Program-made: the position numbers and the translations under genes | Source: Leucocoprinus leucothites | Taxonomy: Eukaryota > Basidiomycota > Agaricomycetes > Agaricales > Agaricaceae | Reading direction: 5' to 3' | Length of the DNA: 64,000 bases | Assembly (NCBI GenBank): GCA_013368445.1 | Contig: JAACJO010000005.1 | Span: forward strand, 1,488,001 to 1,552,000 | In this document: positions 10,843-26,400 of the stretch, piece by piece | Layout of the letters: every line of letters begins with the position of its first letter | Position numbering within the stretch: the first letter of the stretch is position 1 | Notes under the pieces: generated by a model | What the model was told of the DNA's origin: nothing | What the model saw: only the letters and a program-made list of their open reading frames with translations | The model's database searches: none

Positions 10843-13291
10843 TCAGGACAATCGTCCGTCATCTAGACTTCTATGAGCCTGCAAATCCCGCAAAACGCTG
10901 GGATCAACTACACGTGAAAAGTAATGAGCTTCTGAAAGAACAAAAAGCTGATCAAGCTGTGCGTACCTGGTAGGACGCTCTTGCGGCGCGTGTGCAACCC
11001 GCCCTGTTGCTCAGAGCCAGGATGCTCTCCTACTGCCGGAACTGGTCGCTGAACGTCGAATCAATAACAAGTGGTGATTGGACTCGATAAACTCACATCT
11101 AGCCCAGGATCAGCCATGGGTACCCGCTCAATTCCCGACTCGTCGAGGTCTCCTTGGACGTCGTCAATCGCAACAGCATTCAACTCCATTGATAGATCTA
11201 GAATATCGTTATCGTCGGCGACAGGTGGGGGAGGTTCGCGTTTGATTTCGGTGTACGTCTCAGGAAGCTTGTCGCCAGCGTTCTCACGCGCAACTTGGCA
11301 TAGCTTTTCCCAATTGTGGAATTGTTGCACAGCGTGCTCCTGGTCCCTGCGGCGGTTTTAGAACAGGAGAAACATCAGAAGGGGGGTCACACGTACTCGA
11401 CCCTGCGGTGTTTATATTGTTGTAGTACTTCATCAAAGATATCGGGATTGATTTCCATGAATAGCTTCAGGGCGTTATACACCATGCCATGAATTGTACT
11501 GCCTGCGGGTTAGACCGGAAGATGCCTACGAAAATGTAATGCTCACCGATTCCAATGGGACTTTGAATTATTGTAAAGGGCAGGGAAGACTATGGGAAGA
11601 ATGATAGCGAGGTTGTCGCTCATCAAATTTACCACATAATCATTGTTCCAGTACAACAGTGCTCGTTCTGCCACTTGGAAGTGTTGGCTATTGATACACC
11701 GCGACAGCTGTGTAAACAAAGCGATTTGGATCTTCTGGAATTCGCTAGGATCTGTCACATCAAGGATCTCCTCGACTTCGTTGAGGAACATGACCTCCTT
11801 GGGGGAGTTGACCTTGGGCCAATACTTGAGAAGTCCCATCATGACTTCCTCCGCCAGCGAAGGATCTTTTTCTAGGAATTGGACTACACAATAAGCCAGT
11901 TGGGGATGGTATAAAGAGAGGCTCTTGACTTTGTGCAGTGGAATGAGGACACGAGTGAGGAAGGTCTTGTGCTCCTCCTTTAATGGCAGGGCAAAACCAT
12001 TGATGATAGAACCAAGGATCTCGAGGAGCTCGGCGATACCATTATGTCGCTCGGTCTCGTAGATGAAATGGAAGAAAACGTTGTTGATGGATCGACGGAT
12101 GAAAGCGCGGAGATTGAGGAATTTGCCATAGATACGATGGAGGGTAGTCTTGAGGAAATCGCGTTCGCGTGGATCTTCCGAGTCAAAGAGTTCAAGGAGA
12201 TTGAGTACGAAGGATTGGTCAATGTATCGTTTGGCGAGATTCGTGTTGAAGTCGGGACTTTCAACAAATCGAAGGAAAAACTCGTACACGATCTGGAGAT
12301 GGGGCCACGCCAGTTCGAGCACGGGCTCGTCTTCTTCTGGGTCAAACGCGTCTCCTGTCGGATTGACGGGAGGAGGGATTGAACGGAATAAATTTGCAGC
12401 AAACTGATGATGGTTGAAAGGGTGACAAGGATCAGCGCGAGAAAGCAACGCACCATGTTGACAACCTCGGGATAGACATTTTCAGTGATCACGCCACGCT
12501 GTGTCGTGATATATTCGAGCATTTCATGAAGCGTTTGGGCCTTGATCTGCTTGCCCTTGAGCTCTGCGCTCGCGTCATTGAAATCAAAGAGCACGCGACA
12601 TTGGTGGAGCTTTTTAATAAACAACTGTGGGCGCTCGTTTGGAGGTGTTTCTGGAGCGGAGTGTCAGCAGACAAAACACGACTGTGTGACATGACGAAAG
12701 CTGACCCATGAACGGCGCAAGACGTTCGATTTCAACCTTTTCTGTAACAACAAAGCGACTGCTGCGCTGCTTACGAGGCGGTTTCCCAACCATAGGGATG
12801 GTGTCCTTGGGAGGCTGGTTGGGACGAAGGCCTCTGGTGGTGCGTGGGGGGTTGCATTGCCGTGATCAAGGGCTGTAGGATGGCGGTCTTGGGTGGACTG
12901 GGAGAGACGGTTCTGATCTGAAGTAGGATCTGAGCTGACGACAACGATGGGAGGGGCGGGAGAAGCGCTATCGGCAGAGGATCTACGATCAGGGGTGTTG
13001 TGGGGAGACGAGGAGGAGGAGCGGGCATTATTGGCAGCTACGTTTGCGGAAAAAGAGGCGGAGGGAAGGTGGGCGTTCGGCGCGGCGTTTCCACCAGGAG
13101 GTGGAAGAGGTTTTGTGTTGTTCGGGGGAGGAGGAGGCGGGGCAGGAGCAGGGGCAGGATTTGCGTACTTGACCTCCTTCTTGCTCGTGTTCGAGTCTTG
13201 GGAGCTCTTCCTGCTCAGCTGCTGGGGGTCAGTCAGCATGTGCTATAGCATGACAGACGATACTCACGAAGGTCCGCTTAATGTTTTTCAT
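10843..13291 (-). CDS. RTS1: Protein phosphatase 2A regulatory subunit, B56 (B') family
   Basis: Regulatory subunit that targets PP2A to substrates; Rts1/Par1 in yeasts act at the kinetochore, septum and in stress responses. A proline/serine-rich disordered N-terminus begins MKNIKRTF and leads to [14 protein letters not shown]. The B56 helical repeats follow: [17 protein letters not shown], then a long block including [19 protein letters not shown] and the family-typical [22 protein letters not shown]. The tail ends [16 protein letters not shown]. Clear exons are 13268-13291, 12454-12650, 11547-12403, 11397-11498, 11097-11346, 10967-11048 and 10843-10907, all phase-consistent. An exon ending at 12706 carries the [10 protein letters not shown] motif. 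Between about 12770 and 12900 the open frame upstream does not match the frame of that motif. An extra intron (GTCAGC donor) or a sequence error is needed there, so the N-terminal structure is unresolved. Confidence 0.93.
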
Positions 13292-13407
13292 CGCTGGTCC
13301 TCACACTGACTGGCGGAGAGCGTAGAGGAATCGATAGAACAAACGCTGTGGAAGTGTGACCTTTGTGACTCTGTGACGTGCGACGAGCTTGCCCTCTCCC
13401 ACTCGCC

Positions 13408-14573
13408 ATGGCTGCCATCTATGCTGTCTACACCTCTCCAAACCACCCACCTATTCCTAATCACCTTCCTACTCTCATTGTCACACCACATGGACAGCCC
13501 ACAAACATTCTCTACTCTTATCTCCATACAAACTATGCAAGTGTTTTCTTTACCCTCTTAGCCCATCACTCACCTTGCCCAGAACACAGAAAACTACCTC
13601 CTCACCCCATCGCCTCAGGGTGATCTCTGTGTTGCAAAGCTCTTCCCACCTCGCCGTGACAACAGCAAAGGCTCTGCTTCAGATCCTGGCCATGCCTCTG
13701 CCTCTGCCTCTCGTGTCGTCCGTTGCGAAGCATCTCGCAACCTCAAGTGGACCATAGCCAACACTGGTGTCATCTCTCCCATCTACAAACTCTCACTCCC
13801 TTCTCCAGACTCTCCCGACCTCCCCCTCTTCCAGATCTCCAAGCCCAATCCCAACGCCGCATTCTGGAGCATGTTCTACTTCGCCTATGCCGGCCATAAC
13901 ATCCCGCCCAGACGAATCGAATTCGGCAAGATCCAGAAGAACCCTCCCGGACCTAATGGTGGTGGCACCAGAATCAGCATCACCGGAAAAACGCCGGAGG
14001 AGAAGGCTGTTTGGCAGACATTAGGCGAAGGTAACGAAGATTGCGTTGAATGGGTCGTCCTTTGTGCTGCTCTGAACCTCCTCGAGTATGTCTTTTTTGT
14101 TTATTTTCTATTTTTGGCGTCCAAATATTGACATAAATTCAACCTAGCGACGAGATCATCAAAGCTGCAGAGAAGAGCGGTGGTAGCCTTGGTGGTAATG
14201 GTGGTGGTGCTCGCCCTCCTCCCGTTACCCTTCGTGACCCAGGTGCGCCTTCGGGTTCAGCACCCCGTCCAAGCGGCGGTCCTCCCCCTCCTCAGCAGAT
14301 GCTTCCCCCCAGCGCTCTCAAACCATCCCTGCACCTGCCGGCCGTGGAGGCCCACCACCACCCGGTAGTTTCCCACCAAATGGTGCACCTCGTCCCGGTC
14401 CACCTGGAGGCGCCCCTCCTGCAGGGTTCAACGGTCCTCCACAAGGCTTTGTTCCGCCCCCTGGAGGTGCCGTCCCTCGAGGTCCACCACCACCCGGCCA
14501 GCCTTTCCCCAATCCACGGTCTCCACCCCCCGGTCAAATGCAACCTGCCCAAGGCCAACCCAGACGTTTTTAG
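13408..14573 (+). CDS. Orphan protein with proline/glycine-rich tail
   Basis: Predicted 353-residue protein of unknown function. Exons 13408-13540, 13583-14085 and 14148-14573 join in frame. The first two thirds look globular: a start of MAAIYAVYTSPNHPPIP, many tyrosines and tryptophans, and a segment NPNAAFWSMFYFAYAGHNIPP followed by an acidic DCVEWVVLCAALNLLD helix. After DDEIIKAAEKSGG the sequence turns into a run of P, G, A and R (PPPPG and GGAP motifs) ending QPRRF. Such tails can bind SH3, WW or profilin partners, but nothing here identifies one. It is divergent from the B56 gene with only 116 bp between start codons, so the two share a promoter region. The codon structure and consistent introns make it a real gene. 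Confidence 0.75.
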
Positions 14574-14846
14574 GTTAAGGCATTTCCTTCTTTTCATTTT
14601 CTCTTTAGGGGTACCCGATTGGTCTCTTTCCTTATCTGGTTGTTTGAAGATCCTTACAACGGCTTAAGTGTTGTAATGACTATACCTCTTTATCTGCTCT
14701 TCCCTTTGTACATTCTCGGCTGGCCGTCTTGACTTAAGTGGTTTGATGTATGTAAATATTTCCATTGTACCAATAAAATGTGTGTATACTCCTTTGCAAT
14801 GGGATAACAAGATGAAGGTATTCTTTTAGTGTCACATGAGCTATGT

Positions 14847-16869
14847 CTAAGCTTTGACGAGCTTCTCAAGCACATCCATCGACACGGCTAAAAGCATAAT
14901 CAGTAAGCTTATAATAAACTTAAGCTCATAACGTACACTTGGGTCTTTCCAAAGGCAGGCCGAGCGCCCTTGCCCACACCAGTTGGGTGAGGGCACCGAG
15001 GGCACGAGAAACACCAAAGATGACGGTGTAATACTGCACACATTAGCTCCAGAAATATACAGTGTTTGATCATGCTCACCTTGAACTCAGTGAGACCGTA
15101 ATGATACAAAACACACCCAGAGGTGGCATCAACATTAGGATATGGGTTTTTTGTCTGCGAATAAGTCAGCCTCACACCAACTCACAAGACCAAAATACCA
15201 CAAACTTTGCCGTGCTCCTTGAGTACATCAGGAGCGACTTCGAAAGTCTTGTTAACCAATTGGATAATCGGGGACTCCTTAAGTTCCGGTCTAGTCTGGC
15301 AGAACTCTTGCAAGGCGATAAACCTGGGATCAGGATTCCTAAGCACACCGTGTCCGTATCCTGGTACGACTTGACCGCTGTTAAGTGTTTTCCAGAGGTA
15401 TTCTTTAATGTTCTCGTGTGTAATATTGTCGCCGATCTCTTTCTGCATGGCGAGTTGCCAGCGTAGGACCTCTTGGTTTGCGAGACTAGACACGAGAGAA
15501 TGAGCGATCTATATGTACGAGGAGTGCCCAAGGTATGTCCCTTACCCATGCAGAGGACCAGCGAGGGCAAACAAGGCGGCAGAGTATGCCAAGAAAGGGT
15601 CAGATAGTGTAGATCCGACGAGGTCTTGGGAAATATGGTCAATGATGACTTTCAGTTGGAGATAAATCGGTGCTTACGAGCTGTATGGGCAGAGGCATTG
15701 CCACCTTCGTGATCACCGTGGAGGGCAATGTAGAGGCGAAGGTACTCAGTCAAGTTGTGATTGTCACCATAGCCCAAGAGCTGGGTGTAGTTGCCTGTAT
15801 AATTGATCCTGTAAACGAGATAAACCCTAAATTATTAAATGTCCTCACCAACAAGGTCAAGGTCCTTGTCAAGTGCTGGAAGCGCAGTACCAGGCTTATA
15901 CACATTCCTGTAAATCCTTGCAGCGAGAGCGGGGAGTTTGGCAATAAGTGTCAAACAATCCTCTAGAGTATGCGTCCAATATTCTGATTTCTTCATTCCC
16001 TTCTCATACGCAGCTTGGAATTGACTATCATGGTTCAACGCGGATACACCAATACCCAGCTGTGTCATCGGGTGCAACGATTGTGGCAGCCTAGGTATAG
16101 TTAATCACATGCAAAAAAGTATCCCGGTAGCAATTTAATCAGCGCATGAACCAAAATGAAAGTCCGAGAGAAAGACGTACGAATCCACGAGGTCTTCAAC
16201 AGACTTGGGTAGATTTCCCTTCTCCGCGAGTTCGGCCGAGAGCTGGCGAGTTTGTTCGGGAGTGGGAACTTGGCCGGTGAGGAGGAGCCAGAGCATGCTC
16301 TCTGCGATGATCTCTTTGCCATTAGGTGCGGGTGGAAGGACCTTTTGGCAGTCAGGGATGGAGAGGCCATGGAAGCGGATACCCTAGTATTCATTGTCGT
16401 GAGGACGGATCTGGGGGGCGGATGATAGCGGAGGCTCGTGTACCTCATTGGGGTCAAGGACGGATGCTTCCCAGAGCATCGACTTCAAGCCCCGCATGCC
16501 GCCAATGATATTCTCAACCTGTACAGCACGATTGATTTCTTCGTACGAGAGAATATCATTGAGTACTGACCTTGATATCGCCGACGACGGTTTGGGAGTG
16601 CTCGGCTTTCTGAACATTTCATCAACTTGGCCAGCTCGTGATGTGAGCCCGTACCCGGAACTTACAAGTTTCTTCAACTGTTCCTGCTTAGCAGGGATAA
16701 CTTCCTTCAAAGTCTCACGAAGAGACTGGCCACCAAAGGCCTATGAACGGACGCGTCGGAGCAAAATGGTATGAAATTACATTACCTTGGTCGACGCGAA
16801 CCTCTTGAATGAAGCCGAAGCTGAAGCCTCACGGAGGAGAGACCTAGAGACAGTGCCTCGAGCAAACAT
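14847..16869 (-). CDS. CIT1: Citrate synthase, mitochondrial
   Basis: Condenses acetyl-CoA and oxaloacetate to citrate in the TCA cycle. The N-terminus [19 protein letters not shown] is arginine/serine-rich without acids, a mitochondrial presequence, and continues FKRFASTK. The mature part carries [15 protein letters not shown], the active-site HGDHEGGN, the family signature [13 protein letters not shown] with the second catalytic histidine, and the catalytic aspartate in PNVDATSG. It ends [11 protein letters not shown]. The coding region is split by about eight short introns. The presequence argues for the mitochondrial rather than the peroxisomal enzyme. 2-methylcitrate synthase is a related alternative that I consider less likely from the overall match. 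It is convergent with the proline-rich orphan and divergent from SEC66. Confidence 0.95.
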
Positions 16870-17155
16870 AACTTCTAACAGCAAGTCAGTAAAGAAGGAG
16901 ATGGGGAAAGGAATTGGGGGGCCTGTACCCCACAGTATTTATGGGTTCAATACCCCGGTTACTCAATGTCCTCTTGTTCCGAGCCGCGAGCCCGCCCTTG
17001 GGCGCTCTTTCAATCATCTGCCCGGTTTTCTAAACGCCCACACAACCACGACGCCCGTATTACATAATCAAGATGTCAAGCAACTGCAAAGCTTTCGCCA
17101 GCACATCCAAGAATCGAACACGTTGTCCTCTTCTTAATCCCCTCCCCTCTCCGCC

Positions 17156-18016
17156 ATGGCCTCCGTTCTGGTGCCTGTTGCGTACATCATCATTGTCTTT
17201 GGCGGTCTCTTCGTGTTTAGCTATTTCTATCGCAAACATACATCCAGTGAGTCGCGACTTATACCCTTGAGTTTGACTTACCTAGTACTTTAAATTAGGG
17301 CAAACATTCGAGCCATACTTTGCTTCCCATCCCGAACGTAACGCCTACGTTACTCTACTACAGAAAACAGACCCCCCGGCCTCCGATGCTCTACTCAAAT
17401 CTGCCCTCGTGCGTCGCGCAATGGCAGACGTTCAACGCGTGCTCAAAATCCGTGAAGACAAGCCCGCTCTCCAGAATCTCCTCCAGAAAGGTTCAATAGG
17501 CGACGATCTATGGAACAGTCTCTTGGCAGCAGAGAAGGAATTGGAAGCAGAGATCATGGAAGTAGTAGCAGAGGCAAACTCTTTTGTTGAAGGTTGGGGA
17601 CAGGTTATTTTCCCCACTGCAAATGAGATGCTTGCAAATGAGAAGATGCGAGCTGTATTTGAACGGACTGCTGAGACTAAACATGAAATTGGTACGTCTC
17701 GATTTGATAATTTCTCAAAGCCCTCACTCAAATTCGACTTCAGAGCAAAAGTATGGCGTCAAGGCGAAATTCGAGACACCACCCGCTCCCTCACTGGTAA
17801 CCTCTCCTTTAACCCAAGTCTCAAATGTCACGCCGATACCTTCCACCCCCGAACCAGGTACCAGTGCAGGCACCGCCACCAACCGCCAAGTAACCAGAGA
17901 TGTAGAGTCGACTGCCTCGAAGTCCACGAAAACCGTATGTGAATAATCTTGATGTAGGCCATTCTTCAAGCCTCTGACTATACTTTAAGGGCAAGAAAAA
18001 GACCAAGCACAAGTAG
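17156..18016 (+). CDS. SEC66: Sec66/Sec71, subunit of the Sec62/Sec63 translocation complex
   Basis: ER membrane protein that assists post-translational translocation with Sec62 and Sec63. Predicted 233 residues from exons 17156-17246, 17299-17691, 17744-17934 and 17990-18016. One transmembrane segment near the N-terminus (VLVPVAYIIIVFGGLFVFSY) is followed by the Sec66 cytosolic domain. That domain includes HPERNAYVTLL, KSALVRRAMADVQRVLKIRE, DDLWNSLLAAEKELEAEI and GWGQVIFPTANEML. A threonine/proline-rich linker leads to a lysine-rich end, GKKKTKHK. It is divergent from citrate synthase (286 bp between start codons) and convergent with the Ubp15 gene (205 bp between stops). Confidence 0.92.
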
Positions 18017-18221
18017 ATACCAAATACCGGTCTATACCATTTGGCCATACTTGTATATCACCCACCCTTAATTTCATGCTGGATTCGAGGAGTTACAGTA
18101 TATTATTGTGGTCAAAACAGCACATGGAAAGAAAGTACAGTGGTGGCAGGAATTGAAATAACATGAGATGTAAACCGAATAACGAGGGGTAGGGGAAGTG
18201 GTCCATGGCGTGGCAGCCCAG

Positions 18222-22459
<4,238 letters not shown>

Positions 22460-23434
22460 AGTGTCGTTCTGAAAGTGGCAATCAGTACTCGCGCAATGGG
22501 TACGCAGAGCTCGATGAGACGAACCATCATCAGACCACGTCGAGAAAGATGAGCTGGACAAGTCGACGGGTGGGGGATGCAGGTATGCGATCTATTAAAG
22601 TGGAGGGCAGAATCTCTGGACTGGCAGTGGAATGTGGGCCTGACTTTGTGTGTGAAGCGGCCTGGTATCGAGTGCCTTACTCAGACGCCAATTGCGCACG
22701 CTTGCTGAGCCGGCAATAGCCGCAAACGGCAATCTCCGCTCAAATTCGTATATAGGCCTGCTCTCTCTGCCTGCCCAGCCCGCTTGCAATTTTAATTTCT
22801 GGACACTCACAAACTTTTTTGTCTGAAAAGCCTGGCCTTTGTTTTGTTAAGTGTTTTTTTTTTGTTATTTTTACCCTGAGTCACACAATCCTTAAATTGT
22901 CTCGACAGGGAGCATCCTCCAGCAGCCTTTCCGCTGTTCTACTGTCGTGTAATGAGTCAAAATTGTGTAAGATTGAACCAGTGATAAGACATACCACGCT
23001 AGCGTCGTTTTGAAGTTGGCTTGGTATGTGCATCATTTGTGGCGCCTTACTGCTGTCAACAACGATGCATGCCCTGGGCAACCATACCATTGTTGTGGAT
23101 GAAGTAGGTGGCATACATGCATAGTTAGCTTGTACTTCTGTTGCAGTGTCTTAATTTAATGCACAATGGTTCTTCTCAATTTCCGAGACGGTTTCCGAAG
23201 GTAACTAGCCGGGATGGCCAGGTGTTCCGTCGAGTTCCTGTTCTGCGCGTGTCGTGTTCGTGGTGCATTCCAAAAATGGAAGCGCCAGTAACCCAACCTT
23301 CACCTCATGTACACAGGTCATTTTATGACTTTCTTGTTTCATGGTTGCGGCACCATACCTTTATTGACCACCATAGCGCGAAACGAGAGCAGGACTCAAT
23401 TCTTCCTATTCCGTATCTATTCTGAAGCTTCTGT
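22460..23434. other. Divergent intergenic promoter region
   Basis: Separates the start of the Ubp15 gene (minus) from the start of the giant orphan (plus). It holds a T-rich tract at about 22847-22866. No open frame here looks coding and no RNA gene was recognised. Confidence 0.45.
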
Positions 23435-26400
23435 ATGAAGAGTTTTTTCCAGCGCTTCCATGATAGCCAGCTGGGCACATCGAAATCAAGGACCAAAGAT
23501 GCTGCTTACAAGCAGTGGATTCCTTCGTCCAAAGCGGACAAAGACCGCTCCCAGCCCCCCAACGGTGCTGACACAGATACCAATATCTCGTCAAAGCGAT
23601 ACGCGCCAAAGACCGCTGGGCTTCGTTCTGTCGACGTCCCCAACCCTGAGGCTCTTGGGCGTGTCACGACTGACTATTCCACTCGCTTTTCGACATTTCC
23701 TGGTTCCTCGGTGAGTCGGAACCTGCCACCCCCACTACCCCTGCCCCAGAGCCGTACTCCGGAACCATCGTCATCCAAAGCTCCCAACTTGAAGCCTTTG
23801 GATGATACAAAGGAGAAGGGCAAACTTCCTCCAAGGCATAATGAGACGACTGACCTCTCCAGCAATGAGAAGGATGTTGTCCCTCGAATCAAACCTGAGC
23901 GGCCAAGTCGATCACGGCAGACGTCTGTACCCCCCGTATCTCGACAGCACCAGATGCGGCATCCAGCTGAAATGGAGATGGGTCCCACCGAGAAAGGGAA
24001 GCGGAAGGAACGTCCGAAGCAGGTGGACGAAAGCGACGTGGGTGTAGCACGGGCTCCTCAAGGGAATGGATACCCCGATCGTAGAGATGGAAAGCCACAC
24101 GAGTCCGGGATTAGTCAAGAGCCTGGAGGTGATCACCGTCGGCGAATGGAGACGAAAGGGAGAGAACGAAGGGAACGTCGTCGAGAGCAGCCTCCAGGGA
24201 GGACGGCGAAAGATGAACAATGGAACCAACAGGAGAAGGATATGTATCAGCTACGGGAAGCTCTCGAAAGGGAACGAGGCAAGCCTAACGATAGGATGAG
24301 GGAGAAGGAAAGGGGAAAAGATGAGGATCGGAGCGAACAGAAGGAGAGGGAGAATGAGCGAGAGAAAGAAAGGGAGCGTAATAGAGAAAGAGAAAGAAGG
24401 GATAAAGAGAAAGCACAAAGAGAGGAGGAAGCTGTCAAGCTACAATTGCTAAGGGAGCATGTTCAAAGAGAAGCGAAAGAACAACAAGAGAGGGAGCAGC
24501 AGGAAAAGGAGCAGCAGGAAAAGGAACGAAAGGAGAGAAGGGAGAGAAAAGAGAGAAAGGCTAGAGAGGCTAGGGAACAGCAGGCTGAGAGGGACCGCAG
24601 AGAGCAGATCGAGATGCAGAGAAAAGAAAGGGAACGCCAAGCAGCCGAGCAGCGGGAGAGGGAGCGTCAACAACAGGACAGATGGGAGCTTGAGCAGGAT
24701 GAACGCGAACGGAAGGCGCTTGAACGTTTGGAAAGGGATCGACGTAGAGAAGAACGTCGGCGCAAGGAGCAAGTACTTCGTCAGCGAGAGTCTGACAACA
24801 AGGAAATGGATTTACTCAAACTCGAGCGCGAAAGACAAGAGCAGAGAAAACGGGAGCGAGAGCAATGGGAACAGCAACGCGAGAGGGAACGCGAAGAGAG
24901 AGAACGTCGATGGCGAGGCGGAGGAGCCCGCGAAACCCCTGAAGCTGTCTTGACAGACACCGGCACGAACGATAAAAGTTCCATTCGCTCAAGGCATAAA
25001 AACCGTCGGGACGGTGTGAGCGACTCTGAAAGGGAGACGACCAAGGCACAAGGGCCTGATAAACGACGTCTATCGCGTCCAGTTGCTCAAACCAATACAC
25101 CACCAAAACCAGAGGACCGTATGGTTCCGATTGTAGAACCTGCCTACACAGCTGTAGAGCTTGCTCAAAGCCGGAGCTCGAAGCAACATATACTTAACGG
25201 CGCAACGGATGTTGCTGCTCGTATAGCAGATTCTAGACAGGTATTGCGAGAGGACGGGTACGTCTCCGAGGTAGGCCATCACTTGAATAAGGTTTCATGT
25301 TTTCTCTTATATGGTTTCAACTTATCACAGCAGAGTGCGACCGGTCAAGTTGTTAAAGATACCTTCGGGCGCGGCATAGACTCTTCGAGACCGAGACTTC
25401 CGTCAATCCAAGAGATTCGCTCGCCGCCACCTGTGCAAAAGCAACTTCCTCTGAACCCTCCTATTTCAGCCCAACCGGCGGAGCGTTTTGCCTCGACTGC
25501 GCCGCCGCCTAATTTCAAATGATTCTCACATAACCGCACCCGAAAGCTCTGGTCAAGTTTATCAATTGACTGAGGAAGCGCCACAGAAGAGCCAATCATC
25601 CCCTACTCCAGATGCACAGCTTGCTGCACATCAGTCCAGAACAGCTGCAATGAACATTTCTGAAGCAGGTCACCCATCATCCCGACCCGGTCTCGTTTTC
25701 ACAGAGCCCAGATCGCGCGACGTCCGTCCTATGGCTCTAACAGAAGTCAAACCCAGTGAGCTCCCCCAAGAAATCCGTATTCTCTCGCCACCACCAACTA
25801 TCCAGGTTTCCCAATCAAACGGTACTTCAGCTTCCCGCATTCTTTTGAATTTTCCCCAAGATACCATCTCATCCAAAGATACCCGCCCACCCGGGCAAAA
25901 TGGAGCTCTCGCCTCATTTCAGCCTACCGTTCCGAATATCATGGCACAAAGATCTTCTTCTACTCGTGGGCCGTTTGAACACTCTCCTCCCGCCCTCCCC
26001 TCGTTTCCATCTAATATTTCAACCGAGAAGAATCCACTGTCAAAGCAAGCTCAAAGTCGTGAGCCCCAAGTCCCTATACCTGTCACTTCAACCCAGAATC
26101 CTTCTCTTAGTCGTCCTAGTCAACATGGCCATTCAACGTCTCAGAATTTGGCCCCTTCTGATTTGATGTCACTTAGAGAACCCCAAGCTAAGGAACAGGT
26201 AACAGTGCGTTCCTGTTACGCATAACCAAAAATATCTCAACTCATTGTCGGTATTATTAACTCTAGGTCCCGAGACACATCATGAAAGAAAGTCCTCCCC
26301 AAGTGAACAGTCGAAAGGACGAGCATGTGGCACATTCATCACGAACCCACCCGTCAGATATTTTGGGTTCCACGGTAGTTGATTCACGGTCTGTGATGGA

